Of a stretch of 64,000 nt of DNA, positions 34,648 to 43,867 are shown one piece after another. Under the pieces are notes generated by a model, which saw only the letters and a program-made list of their open reading frames with translations, was not told the DNA's origin and made no database searches. This DNA is from Kitasatospora sp. NBC_01266. GTDB taxonomy: Bacteria; Actinomycetota; Actinomycetes; Streptomycetales; Streptomycetaceae. The position numbers and the translations under genes were made by a program. The stretch is from positions 682,001 to 746,000 of the forward strand of contig NZ_CP108458.1 in the NCBI RefSeq assembly GCF_036242395.1, given 5' to 3'. Positions within the stretch are counted from its first letter, which is position 1; each line of letters begins with the position of its first letter.

Positions 34648-35814
34648 TCAGGAGGTGGCCGGGACCTGGCGCCGGGCAAGGGCCTCGGAGGTCCTGGCCG
34701 TGACGTAGAGCGAGGCGGCGAGAGTCAGCGCGAGCGCCGCACCGACGGCGAAGACGCTGCCGGTCGCGACGGGCGCCGGGCCGCCGGCCTGGGAGCGGGC
34801 GGAACCGCTGAGGAAGGGGACGACGCCCAGGACGCCGGCCCCGAGCGCGACCTCGCCCCAGACGACCTTCGGGAAGTGTCGCAGCGTCAGGTGCAGCAGG
34901 GAGGCCGTCGCGTCGGCCTGGCGGGCCCGGGCGATGCGCGGCATCAGCCAGAACTGGTTGGCACCGCCGGCCGCGACCATGCCGAGCACCATCGTGATCT
35001 TGATGAGCAGGAGGAACCCGTAGGTCGTCGTCCACAGCTGCCCGATGCTGCCCACGTGCTTCCAGGCCAGCCACAGGCCGGAGATCAGCACCGCCCCGAC
35101 GCAGACCAGCGCGACGAAGCTGAACCGTCGCCAGATGTCCGCCCAGAGCAGGCCGGCGTTCCCGCCGAGGTGGCGGCGGGCCGCCGCGAGGGCGGCCAGC
35201 AGGGCCAGTCCCCCGAGCCACACCGTGCCGCCGACGATGTGGACCTGGTCGAGGACCAGCTCGAGCGCGTGGCTCGGGTCCGCGGGGACGGTGGTCGGTA
35301 TCTCCGCGATCAGCGTCACCGCGACCGACAGTGGCAGGGCGGTCAGCGCGAGGGCGTCCAGGTGGCGGCGCGCGCCGGGGCCGAACAGCGAGACCAGCGC
35401 GGCACACGCCAGCACCAGCACGATGCTCTGGACCAGGTAGACCGTGCCCTGCGACACCCAGGCACCCCGCGCCGCGGGTGCGCGCAGGAAGTCCCAGATC
35501 CGCCCCGGCGCGAGCGCCTGCCCGAACGGCAGGTGCCTGCGGGCGCCGGCCACCCGGGCGGCGAGTTCGAGGTATCCGGCCACCAGCAGCACCACCCCGG
35601 CCCACGCCAGGTAGGCCGCCGACCGCCGCCGCAGGGCCGCGACGTCACCGCGCTCGCTCGTAGGCGCGCGCAGCACCGGGCGGACCACTGCCGCATAGGT
35701 GACCGTGGCGCCGATGGCGCCGCACAGGCCGACGAAATAGCCGGACTTGGTCAGAATCCGCCAGGGCGGAGGGGTGGTATAGGCCGTAACCGCGGCCAGC
35801 TGCACGCAACTCAT
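34648..35814 (-). CDS. copD: CopD-family copper/iron-related membrane protein
   Basis: 388 residues with about nine to ten hydrophobic helices. The PcoD/CopD-type segment includes DQVHIVGGTVWLGGLALL, where the His faces the membrane centre as in copper-import CopD proteins. The first helices (KSGYFVGLCGAIGATVTY) resemble the fused upstream half of actinobacterial CopD proteins. A DmdR/IdeR iron box ends exactly at the start codon, so the gene is probably repressed by iron, and the message may be leaderless. The role in metal transport is inferred from family. Confidence 0.8.
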   Translation of the reverse strand: MSCVQLAAVTAYTTPPPWRILTKSGYFVGLCGAIGATVTYAAVVRPVLRAPTSERGDVAALRRRSAAYLAWAGVVLLVAGYLELAARVAGARRHLPFGQALAPGRIWDFLRAPAARGAWVSQGTVYLVQSIVLVLACAALVSLFGPGARRHLDALALTALPLSVAVTLIAEIPTTVPADPSHALELVLDQVHIVGGTVWLGGLALLAALAAARRHLGGNAGLLWADIWRRFSFVALVCVGAVLISGLWLAWKHVGSIGQLWTTTYGFLLLIKITMVLGMVAAGGANQFWLMPRIARARQADATASLLHLTLRHFPKVVWGEVALGAGVLGVVPFLSGSARSQAGGPAPVATGSVFAVGAALALTLAASLYVTARTSEALARRQVPATS

Positions 35815-35833
35815 GAAGGTAAGGCTAACCTAA
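35815..35833 (-). promoter_or_regulatory. DmdR/IdeR/DtxR-type iron box
   Basis: On the minus strand the 19 bases read TTAGGTTAGCCTTACCTTC, matching the consensus TTAGGTTAGSCTAACCTAA at 16 positions. It directly abuts the copD ATG at 35814. This is the only such box I saw in the window. Confidence 0.85.
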
Positions 35834-36085
35834 GTATCCGGAGGTCTGTCCACGGCCTCGACCAAGGTCATCCACTTGTTACCGGCGCCGGCCCTGGTGA
35901 ACCGTCAACTTCCGTCGGCGGCAACGAGCATGACGGGACACCGGCCAGGCTCTCGCCGGGCTGTGCGACCTCCGTGGTCGCCGTGGCACCGCTGTGCACC
36001 GCCCCGCTCGGATCTTCCTGGTACCGGCAGTCCCAGGAAGACCGGACGCCTGGCTGACCGCGCGACTGCGCCGCATCGTGGAGGC

Positions 36086-36793
36086 ATGACAACGACACTG
36101 ATCACCGGCGCGAACAAGGGTCTGGGCTTCGAGACCGCCCGCCGGCTCATCGCAGCGGGCCACACCGTCTACCTCGGCAGCCGGGACGCCGGACGCGGGC
36201 GCCGGGCCGCCGAGCACCTGGGGGCGCGGCTGGTCCGGCTCGACGTCACCGACGACGCCTCGGTGGCGGCCGCGGTGCGAACCGTCGAGGCCGACGGAGG
36301 GCTGGACGTCCTGGTCAACAACGCCGGCATCGAGGAGCGGGGCGACCAGAACGCCGTGATCGGCGCCGCGCAGGTGACCGCCGACTTGATGCGGACGACG
36401 TTCGAGACGAACGTCTTCGGCACGGTGCGCGTCACCCACGCGTTCCTCCCGCTGCTGCTGCGGTCCACCGCGCCGGTGATCGTCAACGTGAGCAGCGGCC
36501 TGGCCTCGCTGACCGAGGTCACCACCCCGGGCACCCCGAGGTACGCCTACCCGGGCGTGGCGTATCCGGCGTCGAAGGCGGCGGTCAACATGGTCACCGT
36601 GCAGTTCGCGAAGGCGTTCCCGGGCATGCGGATCAACGCGGTGGAGCCCGGCTACACCGCGACGGATCTCAACGGACGCACGGGGACCCAGACCGTCGAG
36701 CAGGGCGCCGAGATCATCGTCCGGATGGCGCAGCTGGGCCCTGACGGCCCGACCGGAGGCTACTTCGACGCTGACGGCCCGATCCCCTGGTGA
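36086..36793 (+). CDS. Short-chain dehydrogenase/reductase
   Basis: 235 residues. The NADP-binding motif TGANKGLGFETAR, the NNAGIEERG motif, the Ser in NVSSGLASL and the Tyr-x3-Lys pair in YPASKAAVNM are all present, with EPGYTATDLNG after. Length and motifs match classical carbonyl-reductase-like SDRs. GGAGG almost touches the ATG, so the start may instead be read on a very short leader. The 252 bases between it and the iron box hold no gene. Confidence 0.9.
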   Translation: MTTTLITGANKGLGFETARRLIAAGHTVYLGSRDAGRGRRAAEHLGARLVRLDVTDDASVAAAVRTVEADGGLDVLVNNAGIEERGDQNAVIGAAQVTADLMRTTFETNVFGTVRVTHAFLPLLLRSTAPVIVNVSSGLASLTEVTTPGTPRYAYPGVAYPASKAAVNMVTVQFAKAFPGMRINAVEPGYTATDLNGRTGTQTVEQGAEIIVRMAQLGPDGPTGGYFDADGPIPW

Positions 36794-36831
36794 GGGGTCG
36801 GCGAAGGGCTCGGAGCAAGGAGACCGAAGGC

Positions 36832-37074
36832 TCAGGCCTCGTCCGCGAGCCGGTCGCGCTGGATCCGGCAGGCGAGCACGCGGCGCACGGCGGCCGGGGC
36901 AGCCGGGGCGGCGGCGACCACCGGCGCGGTGGCGGCGGCCGGCTTCGCGGGAGCGTCGAGCCCCCGGCTGGTCTCGTCGTACGCGCGCCGGTAGCCGCCG
37001 GGCAGCTCCGCCTGATGCAGCCTCAGGTCCTCTTCGACCAGCTGCCGCAGCTCGTCGACGCTCTGCGGCGTGAG
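36832..37074 (-). pseudogene. Truncated unknown gene (C-terminal remnant)
   Basis: A minus-strand frame of about 80 codons, ending at 36832, reads like real protein (SVDELRQLVEEDLRLHQAEL, then a Pro/Ala-rich linker, then RRVLACRIQRDRLADEA), but there is no start codon or ribosome binding site before the conserved part ends near 37074. I do not recognise the family. Its broken end coincides with the broken end of the hydrolase remnant on the other strand. Confidence 0.35.
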
Positions 37075-37086
37075 GCGATCATCGCG

Positions 37087-37437
37087 GGCACCGGCGGCGA
37101 CGGGGAGGCCATCGCGCCCTTCTCCTACGGCCGGTGGGACGCCGCGGCGCAGCAGCACCACGCCGCCGGCCGACCGGGCAACCCGGCCGCCGTCGCCCGG
37201 TTCGGAGCCGAGGGCGCCTTCACCCTGCGGACCACGCGGGCGGCGCTCGCCGCCTGCCGGGCGCCGGTCCTGCTGCTGGTCGGAGAGTTCGACCTGAACA
37301 GTCCGCCGCCGTCGGTGGCCGAGTTCGCGGCGCTCTTCCCCGACGCCACCCTCGCGGTGCAGCCGGCCGCGGGCCACCACCCCTGGGTCGACGACGCCGA
37401 CCGCTTCGTGGCGACCACCGCGGCCTTTCTGGGGTGA
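37087..37437 (+). pseudogene. Alpha/beta hydrolase, C-terminal remnant
   Basis: About 116 codons encode the last third of an alpha/beta hydrolase: APFSYGRWDAAAQQHHAAG, then APVLLLVGEFDLNSPP with the catalytic Asp, then VQPAAGHHPWVDDADRFV with the catalytic His. The oxyanion region and nucleophile Ser are missing. An in-frame ATG at 37015 exists, but the residues from it to the conserved part are antisense to the other remnant. Probably a dead fragment. Confidence 0.65.
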
Positions 37438-37468
37438 GGAGTTGCACCCGCCCTGCTCGCCCGTCCGC

Positions 37469-37491
37469 CCCGGACAGCGCGAGAGTCCGGG
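37469..37491. terminator. Hairpin after the hydrolase remnant
   Basis: CCCGGAC (37469-37475), nine-base loop, GTCCGGG (37485-37491). It may be the original terminator of the truncated hydrolase gene. Confidence 0.45.
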
Positions 37492-37577
37492 CAACTGGCG
37501 TGGGAAGGGTCGATCATGATGAGCTGATCATCGTCTCACCGCTTGATCAACGCACCTTCCCTGACCGGAGTTGACGC

Positions 37578-38438
37578 ATGCCCATATCGGTGACCACCAC
37601 TCAGTTGACCGTCGGCCCGTACACCTTCGACGCGCTGACCGCCGGGCCGGACAGCGGTGAACTCGTGCTCCTGCTGCACGGGTTCCCCGAGTTCGCGGAC
37701 TGCTGGACGGCCGAGCTGCAGGCGCTGGCCGAGGCCGGCTACCGCGCCGTCGCGGTGGACCAGCGCGGCTACTCCCCCGCCGCACGGCCCGACGCGGTGA
37801 CCGACTACGCGGTCGAGGAACTGGTCGCGGACGCGCTCGGCTTCGCCGACGCGCTCGGCGCGCCGACTTTCCACCTGGTCGCGCACGACTGGGGCGGCCT
37901 GGTCGCCTGGGCGCTGGCCGCCACCCACCCGCAGCGGCTGCGGACCCTCAGCGTGCTCTCCACGCCGCATCCCAGCGCCCTGTACAGCGCGCTGAACGGG
38001 GAGGGCGACCAGCAGGAGCGCTCCCAGTACATCCGGCACTTCCGGCTGCCCGGCCAGGTGGCCGAGCAGGGGCTGCTGGCCGACGACGCGGCCGGGCTCC
38101 GCGCGGTCTACCGAGGCGCGCTGCCCCAGCACCTGATCGAGTCCAACGTCGCCCGGCTGTCCGAGCCCGGCGTGCTGACCGGCGGGCTCAACTGGTACCG
38201 GGCGATCAGCGAGGACCTGCTGATACCGGCCGGCGAGATCACCGTGCCCACCCTCTTCGTCTGGGGCACCGAGGACCGCGCCCTCGGCCGGGAGGCCGCC
38301 GAGCTGACGGCGCAGCACGTCTCGGCGCCCTACCGGTTCGTGGCGCTGGAGGGGGCCGGCCACTGGCTGCCCGAGGCCGACGCCGAGCGCGTCGTCCCGC
38401 TGCTCCTGGCGCACCTCGCGGGCCGGTCCACCGACTGA
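37578..38438 (+). CDS. Alpha/beta hydrolase, epoxide-hydrolase/haloalkane-dehalogenase-like
   Basis: 286 residues from an ATG with CGGAG upstream. Oxyanion motif LLHGFPEFADCW, nucleophile elbow VAHDWGG (the Asp nucleophile typical of epoxide hydrolases), acid in WGTEDRAL and His in EGAGHWLPE. VDQRGYSP is the usual strand-loop before the elbow. A cap-domain Tyr may be in NWYRAI. Cytoplasmic; substrate unknown. Terminated by a long hairpin shared with the convergent DUF1275 gene. Confidence 0.9.
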   Translation: MPISVTTTQLTVGPYTFDALTAGPDSGELVLLLHGFPEFADCWTAELQALAEAGYRAVAVDQRGYSPAARPDAVTDYAVEELVADALGFADALGAPTFHLVAHDWGGLVAWALAATHPQRLRTLSVLSTPHPSALYSALNGEGDQQERSQYIRHFRLPGQVAEQGLLADDAAGLRAVYRGALPQHLIESNVARLSEPGVLTGGLNWYRAISEDLLIPAGEITVPTLFVWGTEDRALGREAAELTAQHVSAPYRFVALEGAGHWLPEADAERVVPLLLAHLAGRSTD

Positions 38439-38450
38439 CCGACGCCCGGC

Positions 38451-38487
38451 GGCCACCGCCCCGGCCCGCGAGGCCGGGACGGTGGCC
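38451..38487. terminator. Bidirectional intrinsic terminator
   Basis: Sixteen-base arms (38451-38466 and 38472-38487, beginning GGCCACCG) with one mismatch and a five-base loop, between the epoxide-hydrolase-like gene and the DUF1275 gene. Confidence 0.85.
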
Positions 38488-38489
38488 AC

Positions 38490-39224
38490 TCACATCGGGA
38501 CGCTCCAGGCCGCGCTGGTGCCGGTGAACCGCAGAGCGGCGAGGCCCGCCGCCGCGAGCAGGGCGGCGGCCAGCAGCAGGACCAGGGCCGGGTGGCCGTG
38601 CAGCACGGCGCAGGCGCCGGCGAGGGCACCGACCAGCATCGCCGCGGCCGAGAGCAGCCGGCGGCCGGCGCGGGCGTCCGGCCCGCCGGCCAGGCGGCTG
38701 TCGGCGGCGATGCCGGTGATGGTCAGGGTCAGCACGGTGGTGGTGAGGTCCGGCACCGCCAGCGCCCGGGCGGCCGCGTTCTGCACACCCATGGCGAGCC
38801 CGAGCAGGGCGATCAGCGGGTAGCGGCCCTGGCCTCCGTAGGGGTGGCCGACCACCTGGGTGGCCAGGAACGCGCCGGCCACCAGGGCGGCCTCGACGGT
38901 CAGGGCCCGGTGCAGGACCCGGGCCCGGTGCTGCCGGGCGGATCGGCCGAGGCGGCCGCCGAGCAGCGCGCCCGCCGCGAAGGCCGCGAGCGAGGCGAGC
39001 GAGGCGGCGAGCGAGAAGCCGGCGGCCCCGACGATCGCGAAGCCGGAGAAGACCACGTTGCCGGTCATGTTGGCGACGAAGACGTGACCGAGGGTCAGGT
39101 AGCTGAACGCGTCGATGAGACCGGTGACCACCGTGAGGACGATCATCAGCGGTGGCAGCGGACCGTGCCGGTCCGTCAGGTCCGGGACCACGGTGGTCCA
39201 CGCTTCGCGCAGTACGGCAGGCAC
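38490..39224 (-). CDS. DUF1275 (YoaK-like) membrane protein
   Basis: 244 residues from a GTG at 39224 with GGAG six bases upstream. The family block GLIDAFSYLTLGHVFVANMTGN is seen as VTGLIDAFSYLTLG and FVANMTGNVVF, followed by about six hydrophobic helices and the block GMQNAA in the form GVQNAAARAL. Function of the family is not established. A LysR gene lies 139 bases upstream on the same strand. Confidence 0.9.
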   Translation of the reverse strand: MPAVLREAWTTVVPDLTDRHGPLPPLMIVLTVVTGLIDAFSYLTLGHVFVANMTGNVVFSGFAIVGAAGFSLAASLASLAAFAAGALLGGRLGRSARQHRARVLHRALTVEAALVAGAFLATQVVGHPYGGQGRYPLIALLGLAMGVQNAAARALAVPDLTTTVLTLTITGIAADSRLAGGPDARAGRRLLSAAAMLVGALAGACAVLHGHPALVLLLAAALLAAAGLAALRFTGTSAAWSVPM

Positions 39225-39363
39225 GGGAGCTCCGATCCGAGGGACCCGCCACGGTGGCGGGCCGGGGTGTCGTGCTCCAGACTGCGACGCGCCCGGCGTT
39301 CTGTCCAAGAGATGGATTCGGATGCAGCGATCGCTTTGAGCGATCGATGGCGGAGGCTCGTTC

Positions 39364-40296
39364 TCAGTCTTCGCCGCGGCTGTGCCGCTCGAGGGTGGCC
39401 AGGAAGGCGTTGGCGGCCGCCGACAGCCGGGTGCCGTCGTAGACGACGGCGACCCGGTGCAGCGCGGCCTGGTCCGCCAGGGGCAGCACCCGGGCACCGT
39501 CGGGCGGCCCGGCCGCGGCGGCGAGGCCCTCGGCCGCCCGGCGCGCACCGACGGCGGCCGACCGCGGCACCACCGTGACACCCAGCCCGCGCGCGGCCAG
39601 TCTGACCATGTCACCGACCAGGCCCACCTCGAAGCGCTGGTCGGGCCGGACTCCGGCGCGCTCGAACGCCTCCTCGACCTGGCGGCGCAGCCCGGTCCCC
39701 CGACTGAACTGGATGAGCCGGTCGTCGGCGAGTTCACCCAGGCCGATCACCGCACGGTCGGCGAGCGGGTGGCCCTGCGGGACGACGGCGACCAGCGGAT
39801 CGCTGTCCAGCACGCGGCAGTCCACCCCGTGCGGCAGCCGTCCGGGGCCCAGGCCGATCACCGCCAGGTCGAGCGCCCCGGCGGCCACGGCCGCCGCCAT
39901 CTCCGCACTGGGGGCGTTGCTGATGTGCAGGTCGATGCCGGGATGGCGGTGCTGGTAGTCCGCCAGCACCTCGGCCAGGTCCAGGGCGCTGGCCAGGGTC
40001 TGGATCAGTCCCAGGTCCAGCCGTCCGCGCTCCAGCCCGGCCAGGGCGTCGAGTTCGGCCCGCGCACCGTCCACGTCCGCCAGGATCCGCCGGGCCCAGG
40101 GCAGCAGCGTCCCGCCCGCGGCCGTCAGCCGCACCGAACGGCTGGTGCGGCTGAACAGCGCGGCCCCGACGTCCTTCTCCAGCCGGGCGATCTGCTGGCT
40201 CAGGGCGGACTGCGCGACGTAGCAAGCGGCGGCGGCCTGGGTGAAACTACGGGTCTCGGCGACGGCGACGAAGTACCTGAGGTGCCGTAGTTCCAT
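39364..40296 (-). CDS. LysR-family transcriptional regulator
   Basis: 310 residues from an ATG at 40296. Classical LysR helix-turn-helix: LRHLRYFVAVAETRSFTQAA, then YVAQSALSQQIARLEKDVG, and the linker TAAGGTLLPWARRIL. The effector domain of about 210 residues is complete. It is on the same strand as both DUF1275 downstream and the P450 upstream, with gaps of 139 and 83 bases. Its target is not clear. Confidence 0.92.
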   Translation of the reverse strand: MELRHLRYFVAVAETRSFTQAAAACYVAQSALSQQIARLEKDVGAALFSRTSRSVRLTAAGGTLLPWARRILADVDGARAELDALAGLERGRLDLGLIQTLASALDLAEVLADYQHRHPGIDLHISNAPSAEMAAAVAAGALDLAVIGLGPGRLPHGVDCRVLDSDPLVAVVPQGHPLADRAVIGLGELADDRLIQFSRGTGLRRQVEEAFERAGVRPDQRFEVGLVGDMVRLAARGLGVTVVPRSAAVGARRAAEGLAAAAGPPDGARVLPLADQAALHRVAVVYDGTRLSAAANAFLATLERHSRGED

Positions 40297-40379
40297 CTGC
40301 CACACCGATCGGTTCGTACGAGGTCACGCCCTGGACCGGTCCATCGTCCCAGGCCCCGCCGCGGGCACCGTCGACCGGC

Positions 40380-43300
40380 TCAGCCGCCGTAGACGTCCTC
40401 GACGTAGCGGCCCTGGTCGACCAGGGCCCGCAGCCAGTCCACCGCCATGCCGCGGTCGGCCTGCGGACTGTGCTTGAGGTACACGTCATGGAACGCCTCC
40501 CGCACGCCGGGGGCCATCCGGGCACCGTCGCCGCAGACGTAGACCCGGGCGCCGGCCCGCAGCAGTTCCCACACCTGGTCGGCCTCGGCCGCGATGCGGT
40601 GCTGGACGTAGCGGTGGCCCTCCTCGGGCGCCGCGCTGAAGACGGGGCGCAGCGAGACGGCTCCCGCGTGTTCGGCCGCCCGCAGTTCGTCGGCGTGCAG
40701 GAAGTCGGCGTCGGGTGCGTCGCAGCCGAAGTAGCAGAGTGCGGCGGCGAGTCCGACCCCGTCCGCGAGCAGGGCGCGGCGCTCGGCGACGGCGGCGCGG
40801 AAGGGGGCCAGGCCGGTGCCCGCCGCGATCATGATGACCGGGGTGCCGGCCCGGTGGTCGATCCGGAAGTCCGCGCGGCACGGCTGGAGGCGGGCGAGCA
40901 CGGTGTCGCCGGGCGAGCGGCTGCCGAGGTAGCCCGAGCCGGTGCCGTGGAAGGTGCCGCGACCCGAGCGGGCCGGCGCCCGCAGCACGGAGACCATCAG
41001 GTCGACCTGGCCCGGCTGGACGGCCGGGGTGGAGGAGATGGAGTAGTGGCGGGGCCGGATCGGCGCCAGCAGCTCCAGCAGGGTGGGCCAGTCGAGCGCC
41101 TCGCGCAGCGCGGGGTGGTCCTCGATCAGGTCCAGCACGGTGCGCCGGTCCTCGGCGCGCGCCACACCGTCCTCGGCCAGGGCCCGCAGGGCGGCCCGCT
41201 CCGGCGGGCAGGGGTTGCCGGCGGCCAGCAGGGCCAGTTGCTCGGCGGTCGGCCGGTCCTGCAGTTCGACGTAGTGGGTGAGCAGTTCACGCACCGTCAG
41301 CGGCCGGTCCACGCCGAGCCCGTCGCGGCGGGCGCGGTTGGCGGTGATCCGCAGGACGGTGTCGGGGTCGACCCGCAGCAGCCGGATCGCGCGCTCGACC
41401 AGCGCGGGGCTGTTGGCCGGCAGCACGGTGAGGTGGTCGGCGGCGCGGTAGGCCATCCCCGCCGGCAGCGCGAGGCGGACCAGCCGCTTGACCCGGGGGT
41501 AGCCCGGGCGGCTCAGCTCGGCGGCCTCCAGCACGGTCAGCTCGGTCAGGCCGTGGCGGGCGGCCAGCGCGGCGCGCGCACCGCCGGTGACCTCGGTGAC
41601 CGTGTAGGCCGGGGCCTGCTCGCGCTCGGCCGGGCGGCCGGCGGTGGCGCTGTCGCCGTACCGGGCGAGCAGGGCGGCGGCCAGCGCGGCGCTGAACGCC
41701 TCGACGGCGGAGCTCAGTTCGCCGGACGCATCGGCCTCGCCCCGGGGCAGCAGCCGGGTGGCGCCCAGGGCCGTGAGGCGGTCGTCGATCAGGGTGGGCA
41801 CGCGCTGGTAGGTGGCCGCCCAGTTGCGGTCCCCGACGCCCAGCAGGGCGTAGCCGACCCCGGCGGCGGCGCCCGGTTCGGCCTCCTCCAGCCAGCGGAC
41901 GAAGTCGGCCGCGTCGTCGGTGGGCCGGCCGTTGTAGGAGGCCGCGACGATGACCACGGGCCGGTCGGTGGGCAGCGCGGCGCGGTGGTCGTCGAGCGGG
42001 GCGAGGGTGGTCTCGCAGCCGAGTTCGGCGGCGGTGTCGGCGAGTTGGGCCGCGAAGTCGCGGCAGGTGCCGTAGTTGGAGCCGTGCAGCAGCAGCACGC
42101 CGGTGCCCTGGCGGACCCGGGTGGGCAGGTCGGCCGCCGGATCCTGCGGCGCGGCGGCGCTGGACGGCGCGGCGCTGGACGGCGCGGTGGCGCTCCGGCC
42201 GCCGAGGGCGGCGCGGTCGGCGGCCCGGTCGGCGGGGGTGCGCGGGTGGAGGGTGAGGGCGAAGCCGTCCGGCTTGATGGTCAGCGACTGCTTGAGCGCC
42301 AGCTGGTAGCGGTCCTGGTCGATCAGCCGGTAGCGGTGCACCAGCATGGCCAGCAGCATGGTCGCCTCGTGCAGCGCGAACTGCCGCCCGATACAGGCCC
42401 GTTCACCGGTGCCGAACGGCTTGAAGGCATGCGGGGAGCGGGCCGCCACCGCCTCGGGCGCGAAGCGCTCGGGGTCGAACAGCTCCGGGTTGTCGCCCCA
42501 GACGCTCTGCCGGTGCAGCATCGTGGTCAGCACGATGACGCCCTGCCCGGCACGCAGCGGGATCCGGCCGCCGAGGACGGTGTCCTGGCGGGCCTGGCGC
42601 CCGAAGGCGGGGGCGGTGGGCCACAGGCGCAGCGTCTCGTTCAGCACCTGGCGGGTGTAGGGCAGTCGGCCGACCTCGTCGAAGGTCGGCTCCGGGTCCG
42701 GGGTGTCGCCCCACAGCTCGTCGACCTCGCGCCGCACCTGGCGCAGCACGGCCGGGTGCTTGGCGAGGTGGTACAGCGCGAAGGCGAGGGTGCCCGAAGT
42801 GGTCTCGTGGCCGGCGATCAGGAAGGTGATGACCTGGTTGCGGACGTTCTCCAGGTCCAGGCCGGTGCCGTCCGCCGGGTGCTTGGCGTCCAGCATCAGG
42901 TCGAGCAGGTCCCGGGGCGCCCGGTCCCCGTCCGCCGGGCGGCCGGCGGCCCGCTCGGCGGTGCGGGCCGCGATGACCTCGTCGACCACCGAGGCGAGGT
43001 AGTCGGCGTCCGTGCGCATCGCCCGGTCGCTCGCGCTGTGGTCCAGGTCGGGGTCACGGGTGGTCTTGGTCATCGCCCACTCCAGGCAGCGCACCATCGA
43101 CTCGACGAACGGGTGCGGCTGATCGCCCCCGAAGGAGTGGAAGTCGAACCCGAAGCCGGCCAGCCCGATGGTGTCCAGCGTCATCCTGGTCATGTCGGCG
43201 GCCACGTCGACGCGTTCGCCGGTGGCGGCCCGGCCGTCCCAGGAGTCGATCAGCCGCCGGGCCACCTGGACCATCACCGGGTGGTAGGTGCGCATCGACC

Positions 43301-43643
43301 CCAGCGCGAAGGCGGGCATCAGGATGTCGTGCGCCTTGGCCCAGTTGGGCTCCTCGTTGTACGCGGTGAACAGGCCGTCGCCGGTGAACTCCCGCACGTT
43401 CTCCAGCGAGGGACCGACGGTCTTGGCGAACCGCTGCTCGTCGGCCAGTTCGGTGACCAGCTCCACGTCACTGACCATGAGCAGGTCGCCGCCGTGCAAG
43501 CGCCGCACGAAGGCGGGTCCGTGGCGACGGGCCAGCTCCATCAGCCGCAGGGTCGGCGTGTCGGTCGGCTCGTCCGCGGAGACGTCGACCAGGGGCAGTT
43601 CCCCGCTGCCGTCGGGCCATGGTGCGCGCTGGGTCTCGGTCAT
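40380..43643 (-). CDS. Self-sufficient cytochrome P450/NADPH-P450 reductase fusion, CYP102 (P450 BM3) type
   Basis: 1087 residues. Heme domain (about 1-470): I-helix AGHETTS 277-283, ExxR at 336-339, and the heme loop FGTGERACIGR with Cys 417. An Ala/Ser/Pro-rich linker follows (about 472-512). The FMN flavodoxin domain starts HGSNYGTC at 520, and the FAD/NADPH reductase half includes RHYSISSTP and IMIAAGTGLAPFRA. Known of CYP102: NADPH-driven subterminal hydroxylation of fatty acids, soluble. The linker is longer than in BM3. Divergent from a PAS-LuxR regulator, with an inverted repeat between them. Confidence 0.95.
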   Translation of the reverse strand: MTETQRAPWPDGSGELPLVDVSADEPTDTPTLRLMELARRHGPAFVRRLHGGDLLMVSDVELVTELADEQRFAKTVGPSLENVREFTGDGLFTAYNEEPNWAKAHDILMPAFALGSMRTYHPVMVQVARRLIDSWDGRAATGERVDVAADMTRMTLDTIGLAGFGFDFHSFGGDQPHPFVESMVRCLEWAMTKTTRDPDLDHSASDRAMRTDADYLASVVDEVIAARTAERAAGRPADGDRAPRDLLDLMLDAKHPADGTGLDLENVRNQVITFLIAGHETTSGTLAFALYHLAKHPAVLRQVRREVDELWGDTPDPEPTFDEVGRLPYTRQVLNETLRLWPTAPAFGRQARQDTVLGGRIPLRAGQGVIVLTTMLHRQSVWGDNPELFDPERFAPEAVAARSPHAFKPFGTGERACIGRQFALHEATMLLAMLVHRYRLIDQDRYQLALKQSLTIKPDGFALTLHPRTPADRAADRAALGGRSATAPSSAAPSSAAAPQDPAADLPTRVRQGTGVLLLHGSNYGTCRDFAAQLADTAAELGCETTLAPLDDHRAALPTDRPVVIVAASYNGRPTDDAADFVRWLEEAEPGAAAGVGYALLGVGDRNWAATYQRVPTLIDDRLTALGATRLLPRGEADASGELSSAVEAFSAALAAALLARYGDSATAGRPAEREQAPAYTVTEVTGGARAALAARHGLTELTVLEAAELSRPGYPRVKRLVRLALPAGMAYRAADHLTVLPANSPALVERAIRLLRVDPDTVLRITANRARRDGLGVDRPLTVRELLTHYVELQDRPTAEQLALLAAGNPCPPERAALRALAEDGVARAEDRRTVLDLIEDHPALREALDWPTLLELLAPIRPRHYSISSTPAVQPGQVDLMVSVLRAPARSGRGTFHGTGSGYLGSRSPGDTVLARLQPCRADFRIDHRAGTPVIMIAAGTGLAPFRAAVAERRALLADGVGLAAALCYFGCDAPDADFLHADELRAAEHAGAVSLRPVFSAAPEEGHRYVQHRIAAEADQVWELLRAGARVYVCGDGARMAPGVREAFHDVYLKHSPQADRGMAVDWLRALVDQGRYVEDVYGG

Positions 43644-43746
43644 GGCTGAACTGCCCTCCGAAGTCAGAATTTTCGGCCGCCGCCGGCGGGCAACGACCCC
43701 CTCGGCTCAACTCTCGCGCTCCGGCGGCGTCGTTGGCCCCGCGCTC

Positions 43747-43764
43747 ACTACACGATTGTGTAGT
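43747..43764. promoter_or_regulatory. Putative operator ACTACAC-N4-GTGTAGT between the P450 and PAS-LuxR genes
   Basis: Perfect seven-base arms around GATT in the 224-base divergent region, 104 bases from both start codons. It is AT-rich for this genome and centrally placed, fitting control of both genes. Confidence 0.65.
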
Positions 43765-43867
43765 AGCCACTCGAGTTACGATCTTGCGCGAACCAACTCC
43801 CGGTGCTAGCACCCGGCCGGACGGCGGGTCAGCGCAGGTGGGGCCGACAGGACGGGCGGGGAGCGCG

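Noticed and set aside
36790-37437. Full-length 215-codon gene including the hydrolase remnant
   Set aside because: The first 90 or so codons are Arg/Gly-rich, lack a ribosome binding site, and are antisense to coding-like sequence on the other strand; only the last third matches a hydrolase.
40470-43649. 1059-codon plus-strand open frame opposite the P450 fusion
   Set aside because: Antisense shadow; no conserved motifs, whereas the minus strand has complete P450 and reductase signatures.
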